Shown here in pieces: positions 10,530 to 23,120 of a DNA stretch of 64,000 nt (position 1 is its first letter; every line of letters starts with the position of its first letter). Where the stretch lies: the NCBI GenBank assembly GCA_033439265.1, contig JAVTVX010000027.1, forward strand, positions 635,001 to 699,000, in the 5' to 3' direction. Position numbers and translations under genes: made by a program. The notes under the pieces were generated by a model. It was not told where the DNA came from. It did no database searches and worked only from the letters and a program-made list of their open reading frames with translations. This DNA comes from Dillenia suffruticosa (Eukaryota; Streptophyta; Magnoliopsida; Dilleniales; Dilleniaceae).

Positions 10530-12535
10530 ATGACAAAAAAAAAAATAATATATATATATATATATATGGGAAAGAAATTTTAGAACTATTGATATTTGGG
10601 TCGTCTCCGGTTTGATATCGTGCGGTTCGATTCACTAATAAATAAAATAAATAATACATGAGCGAATGGAATAGATTATGAGGCGAGCCTGAGTGAGACT
10701 GCGTTCGATGCATCTGATTCATGAGCTGTAATTTCCATTTATTATGTAATAATATTAATTAAATTCATTTTATAATTTATTACGAATAATTTATGTAAAA
10801 AAATTCAAAGATTTCATTTAGTTAATTTTATTTTAGAATTTTTTCTTGTAAAATTGAACGATTTATAGATATTAATTGATCTTTTTATATTGAAGGGTTA
10901 TTTTGATTTTATTTTATTTTATGAATTTTATAATTAAATAAATTTTTATTTGTTTTTTAATTTGGATATTTAGCCAACCTTGTTCCTTCATCCCCAAGAT
11001 AAGGAATTTGTATTTCCAAATATATCACGTGTAGATTATCTTTTATTTCCAATTTTTTTCCCTTTTTTTTTCACCTTAACCTAACAATAAATAGTTATCC
11101 GGCAATATAATGAGGATAAACACAATATTCGTATTTTTAATTTTTTTTAAAATTTTAAGAAATATGTGTTTTAGCAATAGTTGTATTTATTTATTTATTT
11201 TTTATTTTATTAGTATTCAGGTTTTATTCGATTAATCCGGTTCGAGCACTGTAGAGTTCATTTTAGGAGTTGATTCTCTCAAATCTTTTTTTATTATTCT
11301 CAGATTTCGAATTTAAGATGTTAAGAAAGTAAAATGTCTGATCACATAAATCAAAAGCATTTGGTCGTAATATTTGTACTTATACACAATCCTATGGAAG
11401 CTCTTCCCATTTTTCGAAGAGCGAAAATAGGAGAAATTCAAAATATATTCACCTAGCCATGGAGGTGAAAATTGGAAGATGCCATAACCTACTTTCAGAA
11501 TTCCAATGGACAAGATGGAAATTATTATTATTATTATTATTGCAATTTCCTTTTCCTTAACAAAAATAAATAACTATATCACATTTTCACCCTTTGTTTT
11601 TAATATATAATCTCTTACTATATTTCAACTCCCACTATATTTTAGAAATTTCTCATAACTTTTTGAAAGTAAGAACCATACAAAATGGATTATTGGTAAA
11701 AATAAATTTAAGAAAACAATGGTAAGAAAAAGGGTTATAGGTGATTATGAAGTTTTTGGATAATATAATTGTGGTATAATAAATTATTAGTACAATGGGA
11801 AAGCAAGAGGGAAAAAGGGATTTAATACACCGATTTTGCTTCTTTACGATCAATTACCGGCAAATATATGTTTAGACAATCAAAGGGTATCGAAAATATC
11901 AATAAATTATAATTCAATCGGTATCATTCTCCTTCTCTCGTAAAGATCTTGAGTTCGAATCTCTTTATATTAAAAAAAAAAATTTGTGGTATAGAAAATA
12001 ATTGGTTACAATGAAAAAATTGATTTAGGTCTATACCATCAATATACCTTTGATTGTTTCTTTAATTAAGTTTGGGACGCAATCGAAGTTATATTGCTAC
12101 AATGATTTTAGCTTAACTCCCTTATAAATTGTTTCAAATGGAATAAAAACATTAAGTATCACTAGAAAATTGATATGAGTGTATTAAGAACCGCAAAACG
12201 TTCTGCCAACTCTATCCGTCTAAACCTCAATTTTCCTTTTACAACTAAATTATTTTTTATTATCTAATTTTAGTTAATTTTTTTTATCATTTATGTTTAT
12301 TTAAATAGAATTATCATCCTATATCAACAACACTAGAAAGAGAATTGCAGCTCATCCTGGTTTTTCATTTGTCAATTGTTGTTAATTGTATGATTGATGG
12401 TGTTGGAAATGGATACAGGATCGCTCGTGTGGATTTAAGTCCAACCAACACTTTTTTTGGAGGAGTTAGTTTTGTGATAAAATATAAAAGTATAATTTAG
12501 TTTTGTAATAAAACGTAAAAATATAATTCATTTTT
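10530..12535. other. AT-rich intergenic DNA of unit 2
   Basis: The first part (to about 11190) is homologous to 3310-3830. About 1.77 kb (11190-12960) then has no counterpart in unit 1, where the flanks lie side by side near 3835. It contains a SINE-like fragment (11895-11982) and no gene. Confidence 0.6.
11895..11982 (+). mobile_element. tRNA-derived SINE-like fragment
   Basis: A TAATTCAATCGGTA segment (11910-11923) resembles a tRNA A box, and GAGTTCGAATCTC (11951-11963) is a near-perfect B box. A poly-A run follows at 11971-11982. Box order, spacing and tail fit a plant tRNA-derived SINE. No target duplication was identified. Confidence 0.5.
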
Positions 12536-13285
12536 TCTTTCGTGTGTGATAGGCGGATAAAAAATATTTAGATATATATTTTAACAAAAAAAAGAAGGGA
12601 ACATCAACACTTGAGAGTTCTTAAAAATCTAGATTTTATACCACATTCAAAGTTTTTGAATTGTGAAAATAAAAAACAGATCTTATGTAACTACTCTTTA
12701 GATATACGTTTTAACAAAAAGAAGAGAACATCAACACTCAAGAGTTCTTAAAGATCTGGATCTTATACCACATTCAAAGTTCTTGGATTATGAAAACCAA
12801 AAATAGATCCTTACGTGATTACTCTTTAAACATGTGCATCAAAAGAGTAACTGATTCAACTCTAGATTTTGAAAATTTTATTTTTGATATTTCAATTTTA
12901 AACATGAAATTCCATATTTGATTGTTATAAAATAGTTAGCAGATTGTATTTTCCCAAATGATAACGGTAACAATTTTTATGATGATAGATAAAACGTAAG
13001 AATATAATTCCTTTTATCTTTCGTGTGAAAGGAAGATGAAAAACATTTGATATACGATTTAATAAAAAGAAGAGAATACCAACACCTAGCGTTCTTAAAG
13101 ATTTAATCTTATACCACATTCAAAGTTCTTGGATTGTGAAAATCAAAAACAGATTCATAAGTAACTTCTTTTTAGATCTATGCATAAAAAAGATAAGTGA
13201 TTCAACTATAGTTTTTGAGAAATTTATTTTTAATATTTTAATTTTAAATATAAAATTTCATGTTTAATTGATATAAAATAATCAT
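12536..13285. repeat. tandem copies of the ~320-bp AT-rich repeat
   Basis: Three copies in a row: partial 12536-12700, partial 12701-12945 and near-complete 12966-13285. Each carries a 'TTCTTAAAGATCT ... CTTATACCACATTCAAAGT' core. The last one matches the unit 1 copy at 3843-4163. No coding content or terminal repeats are seen. Confidence 0.75.
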
Positions 13286-14243
13286 AAGGGGTAGCAATTG
13301 TTACGATGATACCGGTTTTTTAAATTGCATGGCACCGGTAGTAACTTTCTAGTTGGTGGATTATTCCAGAGTTATATATTCAAACCGGAGTAATTGGGAC
13401 AAACCACTGCAAGGGATGGTCGTTTGTCTGCATACTTCCAGTTACACAAAGCCTGTAAATGTTGAATTGAATTTAAGAAATGTTTCCACATAAATGTCAA
13501 AGAATTTATAAATTTATTGCTAATTGACTATGTTGGAGTGATGTGGTAATATGGTATGGCGAAATCTAATATTAAAAATTTTCTTCTTTTTTATATTTTC
13601 AAAACTTCAAAAAATTTACTATAATTTTCAAGACTATAACCTCCAAGGAAGTCTTTGATATGTTAAAAATTTGATATTCTTTTTTATATTTCTAAACATT
13701 CCATAATTTAAAATGGAAAAATAATTATGAATAATACTCTATATCACGCAATTAAATTCATGCCAAAAACCCCATCTTCCCTTGTTTTTCAAAACAAAAC
13801 TACTCTCTCCATAAAAATAAAAAAAAAATAAAAAATAAAAAGTTCTTCCTTTCTTGTTAAAATCAATGAGGTTTTTTCAATAGAAACTCTTTTAATATTT
13901 GCATGCCTTCAAAATAAAGCTCCATCTTCTTTTTTTATAATATTCAACCAAATCTGATCTCAAAGGCAGAACTCAGAAGACTACTCAAGCCAGCGACATA
14001 TTTAATTTAAGTATTTTGGGACACCTAAAATAGCAATCAACGCCAATAACACTATTTCATTCAAAAGTTGGACAATCAGATACAATCAGCTTTATACATG
14101 AAAGTGAATCAAGGAGGCCAGTCCTCCAATTTCAGAGCGTAGGGAATAACAATATTTCATCATCACCTCTGTGTGGAATGTATTTAAGGTATTGAATCTT
14201 CGAACACTGACCAAACCCTTTCTGGCATCGCTATTTCATCACC
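13286..14243. other. intergenic DNA / MCA 3' flank
   Basis: AT-rich, with no gene. The segment near 14243 is expected to hold the 3'UTR of the MCA gene. Confidence 0.5.
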
Positions 14244-17200
14244 CTAGGATTCCATGTATTGAGAGGCAGGTGGGCTTGTCTTTGTCTTCTCAGGGCCTGC
14301 AAACAAGTTTTAGATCATCAAGAACAAATTAATGTTGCAGAACATGATGCAGCATTTGGCTTTTCTGTAGTTCTCAGCTTTCATGCAAGAGAAAATGTTG
14401 TCAAGAAAATAGACCTAATTATGCAATAAAGAGATAGACATACCGTAGACCCCACGGATTTCCACTTCCCGCCATTCTTGTACGAGGGCACAGCAGCAGC
14501 ACATCAAGTGTGACAAGAAATCATCAACCAGGCCTCCCTGGCAAAAGGAGTGTCAATATCAGCAAGCCACAGTGAGAAAGCATTCATTCTTGGCAAGCTT
14601 AGATGATTCAACAGTGTGAGAGGAGACAAAAAAAAAAAAAAAAAAAAAGGATTGTGCAAGTAGTTACCGTGATGTTCAACATTTTGCGAAGCTTTCTTCT
14701 GATGCAGCAGGTATAGCAACAACAGGACAATATCAATGAATATGCCATCAGTTCATTACAGGCTTCTGCTGGTGCTGTTCATTAGAAGTTCTGTTAGTCT
14801 GCTATTGAAATATAAAGGCCATAGACAAAGATCGGGACTGCACTGGGTATATAATCACCAATGCATCTATTCATTTTTCAAAATCTATAAGATACCACAT
14901 TTGACATGAACTCTATAAGAATGAGAAAAGCAGTAACATCCATGCGTTTGAGCGTAGATCACATGTCAGACACCTGCTGTGATGCCAGATGAGATACCGC
15001 AAGGAATGTTTAAATGAACTGTACAAGGTTCTGAGCTACTTATCATATTCGAAACAGAAGGGCTGGAGAGGCAAGGAAAAAGAGCCACTCACATATGTGT
15101 CGGTTGGATGCCACACTAGCAATCTTAGAAAATGTACCACAAGGGCAGAAACAAGTTTTTATACCTGCAAAATGTGAAGCAGCTCAGAAAATGTGATAAG
15201 TTAATTCTATACTGCAGCATGACTACATATTTGGGATTAAGGCTCAGTCTGTCGCAACATGAATACATAGACAGCCAGCAAATTTTGATGAAAGCTCACA
15301 TTCTATAATTTTCTTGGAAACACAAACATGTTAAAAAAAATAAAATGTATACTACACATGGAAATACAAAAAAATTCTAAAAAGTTTAATGCATGACAAC
15401 TGGGACGCAGAACAGAAATACCATTATTACAATAATCTCGTATAATATATCACATTGTAGAGTGATTGTATTATGGAACATCAGTACTTCCCAGGAATGA
15501 AGCCAGATAACAAAACATACCATGCTCAGTTAAGACAAATAATTGACAAGTTAAGCTTGTCTATTGCCCTAAAACATCAGGCTAGGGACTCAGATACCAT
15601 GTTTGAACTGACAAATTGGCCAGTAAATTTTTAATCAGGAAATGATGCTGATAGAAACTTATTGAACTCAAGAGTAGATAATCCAAGCGTAGTCTAATAT
15701 TAATATCAAAATGTCTACTAGCCTAGGAATGGACACATAAAAAATGGCCCCCGAAATGCATTTAAGAACCAAATCTTATATGTTTGCATGTTCAATATAA
15801 GGATGCATATAGATAATAGCACACGCACACTCATAACAGAATTCAACTAAGAGTGAAAAATGACATACAGAGACAAGGTTCTGAACAACAGCCAAGTAAA
15901 TCGGAATGCCATTCTTCATGCAGGTATGAACCTTTATGGGAAAGAAGATCCTTCCCTGATGAGACAGTTGAAGTTGACCTGCACAAGAATGGCCACAAAC
16001 AATTTCCCTCAATATAGAAAACAATGAAATTTGGCATAACAGCAAAATCATACTACAGTAATTTACCAGCATCTTAAGATCAAAATACAGAGATTGCCTG
16101 AACCTAACAAGTAAAATGAGAACAACGTGTGTGCCTATCTTATCTAACGTCAGTTAAACAAACTATCTACCATTAATGTTAATTACATTGCAAAAATATA
16201 AAATATTTTCACGTGTGCCCAAATTAGTGAGGGAGCACGCATTTGTCAGCTCTCACAAAATGCAAGCAAAAGAAAAGGTGTTAATCCAGTTCCAGCGACC
16301 CAATAGCAGAGGACAACCTTGAAGTGGTGTGAGCTTCACTTTTCTTCTCATAACTTTCTTCATAAGAATATTCTTTCTCACTATTTCCATCTGAATAACT
16401 AGGATCCACCTTCTTTGAACTTCTCACAGGTGAGTTCTTCTCAGGAAGAGTGGCAGCAGCTGCAGCTTCTGTGACTTCCAATAAATGCTGAATTACCTCA
16501 CATTGGTTAACATCTAAATTAGCTTGTGACCGTTGTAACTCTAGCTGAAGCTTCTCATTTTCTTTTTGAAGTGCTCTATTAAAGGGCAAATTCGGATACG
16601 AACACGACAAGGTTTTCTTCAGCACAAGAGCATCATTTTCTGATGGATCTTGTTTCAGTATTAAATCTTGCACCCGCCTGTCCTCATCATCCAATGTATA
16701 TTCACGTTGATCCCTCTCAATAGCTTCTAATCTTTCCTGCCAAAACACAAAGAAGCATAATCATAATAGCAATGACAAATAACACACAGACAAATCCAGA
16801 TCTCTTTCTAAACATGCATGGATTGCAAGCAAATCATCACAGGATGACAAAATTAGGTAAAAGTGAGAAATTTATGTTACATATATCAGGCATGAAATTG
16901 AAGAATTAATACTAGATGGACCAAATCTTACATAACAGTCCATTCGAGCATGTTTTAACGAATTTTAATAAAAATTTCATTCAAAATTAATCAAAATATG
17001 CTGATTATTTGATTAATAATGAATCAAAATATGAACTGTCATATAGAACTTGGCCCATTTAGTCCATCTAACATTATTCAGAACAGCAAAACATCATCAA
17101 GAAACCAAATGGGAATAGCAAAGACAAGTAAATACCCTGACTCTATTGTTATCCACAAGAGTGATGAGGGGGACAATCTTCAAATACCGATCAATCTCAT

Positions 17201-17546
17201 TCTGAGCTCTCCTGAACTGATACACAATATTCCAACCCATTGCTAGTAAATAGAGATAGCTCCGGTCCTGGCAACTGTTAACCAAAATATAAGACCTCCT
17301 TAAGGCGTCCTCAAGCTGCTCCAAAGGCTCTCTAGTTTCAGGATACTTCTTAAGCTCCGTAATTTTCAGTTGCTCTAATAGATTTCCTATCAGCTTCAAA
17401 TGCAGAGCAAATTGTCTGCAATTCTTTTTGTGCATTCGAGCAGTACTTGCAGCCTGCACTATCAACCCAATAAGCCGCACTGCATCTAGGCCTGTTAGCT
17501 GAGCCACATTTCCAATCTCCCCTAAATGATCCCATGGAGATGCCAT
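14244..17546 (-). CDS. MCA1: MID1-COMPLEMENTING ACTIVITY protein (Ca2+ influx / mechanosensing)
   Basis: Seven minus-strand coding exons: 17546-17136, 16736-16318, 15978-15869, 15164-15093, 14768-14668, 14537-14444 and 14296-14244. All introns are GT-AG and the frame closes to 419 aa; MCA1/MCA2 are about 416-421 aa. MCA proteins act at the plasma membrane in stretch-linked Ca2+ uptake. In order: the N-terminal domain (residues 1-137) with NVAQLTGLDAVRLIGLIVQA and LLEQLKITELKKYPETREPL; an EF-hand-like stretch, RDQREYTLDDEDRRVQDLIL; a coiled coil, ENEKLQLELQRSQANLDV; and the Cys-rich PLAC8 region with CCSEPCLC (to 314), SCCCYTCC (352-359) and HLMCCCC (381-387), ending SPPASQYMES. Exon 2 must be spliced at 16318, because reading on hits a stop; splicing there restores RSTSTVSSG. 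The MCA1/MCA2 assignment is not resolved. Confidence 0.96.
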
Positions 17547-17875
17547 CTTCACACCTTCAAATAATCAAACCCCTCCAATTTATCTAACACCAAAACCTAT
17601 TTTTCTCAATCTACAGCCGAAATAGCTCTTTCAAACAATTCATTTCTATTGATAAATTCTCCCCTGAAGCAAGTCCCACTTAAATTCCCCCAAAAATCGA
17701 ATTAGGTCTGATTTTTTGAAGCCAGCTCAATAGTGAATGGGGCAAAAACAGAGTATTTGATGAACTGCTGATGCTCAAATCAGATCAAAAGCTACCCATT
17801 ACTAGAAACTCCTCAAAACGGCATTTTATTCAAGATCTTCGTTAAATCAAGCTCAGATATATTCCTATAATTCAA

Positions 17876-18236
17876 CTGCAACAAGGAAAAAAGCAAATAT
17901 AAAAAATAATAACAATTTTTTAATAAAAAATCAGCAAATGAGTCAACAAATTCTCAAAGATATTCCAATACGTTTCATCCCTCACTTTTCAAGTCAAGAG
18001 ACAAAAATTAAAAGAACAAAGAGAGAGAGAAGAGAAGAGAAGAGAGATTGTCCAAATGTGAAGAAAAAAATATTATACAAAATCAAATGCAAAGTCAGTG
18101 AAATTAACAAACGAAAAAAGCGAAAATTTGACGAGTCACATAATTTATCCAACGAAAAATAGAAATGATTAGAATCACCCCCCATAAAAAAAAAAAAAAA
18201 ATCATAAAGCGCAGTACACAAACTCAAAAATCTTAC
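17876..18236 (-). other. probable 5'UTR intron of the MCA gene
   Basis: The minus strand shows a donor CGAT|GTAAGA at 18236 and an acceptor TTGTTGCAG ending at 17876. This leaves an untranslated leader of about 330 nt before the ATG at 17546. The sequence supports it, but no transcript data are available. Confidence 0.5.
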
Positions 18237-18432
18237 ATCGGGAAAAAGCTTATGTTACTGTTAGGGTTCGCAATGTCACGTTTCTTTGGGTGTTTTCGGT
18301 GTGGTAACTCGTGAAAGGAACGTCAAAGCAAATGCAATTCATAAAAGAGACATTGAATTCTGTGATTTATCAGTCTCTCTCTCTCTCTTTCGACTTCGGT
18401 TGGCGCTATTTGTTTGCGATGCTTAGTATTGC

Positions 18433-18436
<4 letters not shown>

Positions 18437-18478
<42 letters not shown>
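18437..18478. repeat. (AG)n microsatellite in the MCA leader/promoter
   Basis: About twenty AG repeats, CT on the MCA coding strand, preceded by a shorter CT run at 18374-18388. Pyrimidine tracts of this kind are common around plant transcription starts. Confidence 0.9.
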
Positions 18479-18479
<1 letters not shown>

Positions 18480-18480
<1 letters not shown>

Positions 18481-20636
18481 TTGGCTGAACCTGAAAGTGC
18501 AGACTCCATGACAGACGATTTAGAATTTAGTGGATGGAGGTTTGTGAAAGTACGAAATTGTCCTCCGTTGCAAGTGCGATAATATTACAGAAATGCCCCG
18601 TATTTCATCACGGGGGGATAAAAAGGAAGAAGAGAAGTCACCCTCTGTAGTAGGACCTTAATTGACAGCTGTATCATGTAAATGTGGATTTGCTGCCCAC
18701 ATGTTTGCATGATTAGTCATTATCATCTGCAAATTAATTTTTCTTTCTTAATTCCTACTGACTTTTTGACAATTATTCGAAATAAGAGATAAAAATTAAA
18801 AATCTATATTAATAAATATAACATATATTTAAAATTATAATTCTAGGAAATCAGAAGGGTAAAGTTTATCGACTAATATCTAGAGAGAGATCAAGAACTA
18901 CAGTACCACGAAAAGATATTAAATGACTTGTAGGTCCATTTTAATTCTAAAATTAATGATTTTTCAAGTTTTATAATATTTGTCGTTTTGATTTGATTAA
19001 TTGAGCACATCAAATGATATAAAATGATATAAAAGAATTCGTATATTCACATCTTTTAGCAAGTTAAAGATTTAGTCGATACTGTATAATTTTTATTTGA
19101 TTATAATTTAAATTTAAGAAACTAGTGATTGGCTTGGTTGTTTTACAATTAGCTCAATTGAATTTTTAGTTGCAATATCTTTTTATATTTTATTTTATCA
19201 CTTTTTCTTTCCCTTTGACATTTAATTTAATTGGTACAAGTAGGGTATAGTCATAAACTTATATTAAATAGTATGATATAATATATATATTTAGAATTAT
19301 AATTTTCACCGATACTTAATTAGTTTAATAGTTAGATACTGATATCTCTTAAGAGAAAATATGTGTTGGAAGGGATTTGTCCCTTAGAAACCTAAACTAA
19401 CTCAAATCGGATTTATTCGAAGTAAACGTAATTACTGGATATCGATAATTTATTAAAAAAGAATTATAATTTTAAAATCAGAATTATAGCTTTTTTAGAA
19501 AAAAAAAAGATTTGAGGTTTTAATTTTTAATAACTAAAAGCTGTAACAAGACGTTAGAATCAAATGTAAGGATTTCTGAAGTCTCTCTCTCATTTGGTTT
19601 TCCTGGCTAAACAAGGTGTAAAATGGTAAAAATTATATAAAAATTAAAATTTAATATATTTATTTAAAAACTATAGTCCCTGTTCTTGGATTATAATTTT
19701 AAATATTATTTGTTTCAGTTTCAAAATTAGTTGAAAAGGTAAAGCCAACAAAACAGGCCTTCTTAGTAGGACCAAACTGAACATAGAAGAAGAGAGTGGA
19801 GGGGCACTGTGTTTGTGGCCACAACGTTCTTAAATGGCAAGATTGAGATGGTGGTGGTAGTGGTCATATTTTGAGGGAGTTTCATGTCTTCCCTTAAGGA
19901 GGTTATGCCATAGTTGGATGCTCTCTTTTAGTGTGATCCACGAAAGTTAGGTGATCTTATAAGTATAGATCAATAAATTATAATTCAATTGATATTATTA
20001 TTTTCTTTATAAGAGTTTTAAATTTAAACCATTTTCATATTTTATTTTTATGATAACAAATAATTATTTTATTTATTTATTTTTAATTAAAATAAGGGTA
20101 TCGTCATGGAAGAGAGAGACATTCAAAGGAATTTTTAATATTATGAAATTCGAAAACCTTTAGCATAATTGAATTCAAATATTTTATTAATTATAATATA
20201 AATAAAAAGGGTAAAACATTTAATGGCCTCGTGAGGCTGCCCATTTCTGGATATGGAAACGTTGGGTGGTGGTGGGCCGTGTCACTTCTATTTATTCTGA
20301 TTAGGTAGGTTGAAGTGGAACCCTAGTGCTGTGCTCCTAACATTAGAAATAAATTGCAAATTTATTATGCAATAATATCTATATTTTTAATTTAAAAAAA
20401 TTAAGATTCTATTTATAAAATCTTATTAAATTCAATTAAAATCATAAATAAATAAAATGGAAATGGAAATTAACTGAGAACAAGGAGGTTCTATTGGCTC
20501 TACCTGTTTTCCTAGAAAGCAATTTCCATACCGGAAAAAGTACCTATGTGGTTATATTTGGACATAAAGTGATGTTTTACTTCTCTCAACCATCCGAACA
20601 AGCCCTTTTTAAAGTGTTTTTTTTCCCTAAATAATA
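18480..20636. other. AT-rich intergenic DNA
   Basis: No gene is recognisable. It holds a degenerate SINE-like stretch around 19965-20045 (ATAATTCAATTGATATTATT ... GAGTTTTAAATTTAAACC). Confidence 0.5.
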
Positions 20637-20825
20637 TATATTTTTTTAAATTATACAAATCGATATCCAAAATTATATTTTGATTAATCCAATATGAGAC
20701 TTGTAGTGACTCATTTAAGAGGGTTACCCTCTCAACATAATATATTTCATATCCAAATCATGAATTCGTGATTTTGATTAAAAAATTTAATATCATATCT
20801 ATTAGATCAACTAACCGTTAATTTT
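20637..20825 (-). mobile_element. SINE-like element, family A, copy 1
   Basis: On the minus strand this starts with GGTTAGTTGATCTAATAG (A-box-like) and CACGAATTCATGATTTGG (B-box-like). It carries a GAGAGGGTAACCCTCTTAAA segment and ends in an A-rich tail. It is flanked by identical CTAAATAATA at 20627-20636 and 20826-20835. A second copy lies at 40511-40699 on the opposite strand. Confidence 0.6.
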
Positions 20826-20839
20826 CTAAATAATACCAA

Positions 20840-21585
20840 GAGAATACAAATAGAAATAACCTCTTGATACTCTTTATTTTCCCATATTTGAATATATTAT
20901 CTAATAATCTCCTATTATGACCATATCTAACTCAAAAAAAAAACCTAATTAATTAGATTTTCTTCATTCTAAGGTCCTTTGGATTCTCTCCATGGTCATG
21001 GCCATGGGCAAGGCTCAACCTTACAATTTCCCTAATCCCAAAAATGCCCCCTATTGGCCTTGTCCAGTTTACTTATTGCCCTCACCTATAACACATGAAA
21101 ACTTTTCGATACCAGTGTTTCTCTATTTCAGAAACATTTCCAATTTTCTAAACATTTCTGAAATATTTTAACATATTAAATTAATTAATATTTATATAAA
21201 AATCTTAATATTTTTTATAATTACATATTTTTTTATTTTTAATAAATTATTTATTTAATTAATTATAATTTTTGTTCGTTATATTAATTGTCTTATGATT
21301 AATAATTATATATTTTTTATTATTTTAGATTTTTATTATAAAATATGATTATTCTATTATTTTTATAAAATAATTAATATTTATATAAAAATCATTATAT
21401 ATTCTTTTTATATTTATGTATTTATCTATATTTTCGTTTCTTGTGTTTTTATAAAGTACTATTTCATTGTATCGTTTCGTATCCGTTTTCATTTCCTTAT
21501 TTCCGCTTCTATGCAACATAACCCTTACCCCACCTTATGGAGAGAGTGGGGGTGGAGTATGGATAGGGTAGAGAGTGGGAGTATT
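20840..21585. other. AT-rich intergenic DNA
   Basis: Low-complexity AT-rich DNA, especially 21160-21440. No gene is visible. Confidence 0.5.
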
Positions 21586-22490
21586 AATGGTTCGGTTCTT
21601 TTTGATTTAGTGACCAAACCGAATAAAACTAAAAATTGAAATTAAAAAAATCTAAACTGAAAACCGAATTTAATTTAATTTTGTTTGGTTCGATTTAAAT
21701 CGATTTTTTTTTCATTTGCCACTAATCTACAAAAGGCATGTGAGTTTCCTTTTCCCTTGTCCAAAGTAATTTTATGTGCTTCAAGAAAGCCACTAAATGA
21801 CTCCCGACGAATCCACTTCTACCGGTCAGGTCACCACAATTCTCAATCTTCGCCATCCGATCCCCACTAGCGCCATCCCAACTTTTCCGTGATAGAGTTG
21901 TAATTCCTTGAATTGGAATACGTAACCATCTCATGATTGGTGACTGATTCGACGGATGAATATATGCGAGAAATCGGGGAAGAGGCATTGGTGTCGGTTG
22001 AAAGATGAGTGAAAGAAGGCTAAGAGATGAAGAAAGTGGAGTCGATGAGGATTATGACAAGAATGAAGAGAAGATGTTGTTCTTTGATGAGATAATTGAT
22101 GGATGGGGGAGAGATCGAGGATGTTTTAGGGTTTTTGGTGAGTATGGTGGGAAGGCTAGGGTTTGGTTGTGGCTTTCTTTGTCTCTTCTATGATTCGGGT
22201 TTGTTTGCTTATAAAATGATTGTATGATTCAAATATCAAAAGATTTGGATAAGGAACATGGAAATAATTCAAAAATTGTTTGTTGTCTTAGTCTAAGCTT
22301 TTTCGATGAAAAACAATCATTTTTATTTGGTTTGGTTTAACTAGAACTAAATTAATTTTTTTAATTAAATCAAAATTAAAATAAAAAATTATTATTCAGT
22401 TTGATTTCGAACTGAATTTATTTTTTTAAAAATAAAATCAAATTAAAAATTTTTGTTTGGTTCGATTCGAGCCGTCAGTTTAATCCGAGT
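21586..22490. mobile_element. possible non-autonomous element bordered by GGTTCGGTT-type motifs
   Basis: About 900 bp bordered on both sides by AT-rich DNA containing GGTTCGGTT / AAACCGAA / TGGTTCGATT motifs, enclosing a less AT-rich core (21720-22200) with short open frames on both strands that match nothing I know. Borders of this kind occur in plant non-autonomous transposons. I could not define terminal repeats or a target duplication. Confidence 0.25.
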
Positions 22491-22990
22491 CACCCGCGGT
22501 CCTAGTAGGGAGGGTAAAAAAGGGCAGAAACGTAATTGAATGGTTAACTACATAAACAGGAAGACGCATATTCCATATATAATGATAATCTAATTCAACG
22601 TCCATGCTCTCTGGCAACTGACAAGTGGACCTCACCAACCTTTATTTGATTTGATAGATACTGAAGGGCACATGCCCTACCTTTGCCACGTTTTCGCCGT
22701 CCGTCACCTCTGTCTCTACATTTTTGACCAAATTACTATCCAACTCCTGAATTTTGGGTTAAATTCCAACTAAATCCCTTAACTTTTGATTTTGTCCCTG
22801 AAGGATCAACCCCAAAATCGAATCCAGCCCCTTCTCTGTCGTCGAACCTAGCACCCCAATGATCCCTTAATTGTCATGCGCATTAGTACCAATGGAGATG
22901 GCAAGTGGGAATCCAATTGGGTCAGTTCCTTTGATTGGTAAGAAGGGTTCATGGTAGGAACCAATTGGAGTCGAGAGATCATGGTCAAAC

Positions 22991-23120
22991 AATGTCTTGA
23001 ATGAAACAGTGTAATAATCATAATTCTATTCTTTTGTTTTTATGTCTTGAATGAAACAGTGTAACAATGTCTTGAATGAAACAGTGTAACAATGTCTTAA
23101 TGTCTTGAATGAAACAGTAT
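22991..23120 (+). repeat. short ~25-bp minisatellite
   Basis: Four imperfect repeats of GTCTTGAATGAAACAGTGTA, the middle ones in direct tandem with period 25. Confidence 0.8.

Noticed and set aside
16281-16748. Continuous 155-codon frame ending at 16281 as a separate gene
   Set aside because: It is MCA exon 2 read through its donor site. Splicing at 16318 joins it to the exon at 15978 in frame and restores the conserved RSTSTVSSG segment.
21722-22193. Short open frames on both strands (88 and 62 codons)
   Set aside because: No similarity known to me and no splice or promoter context; treated as part of a possible element.
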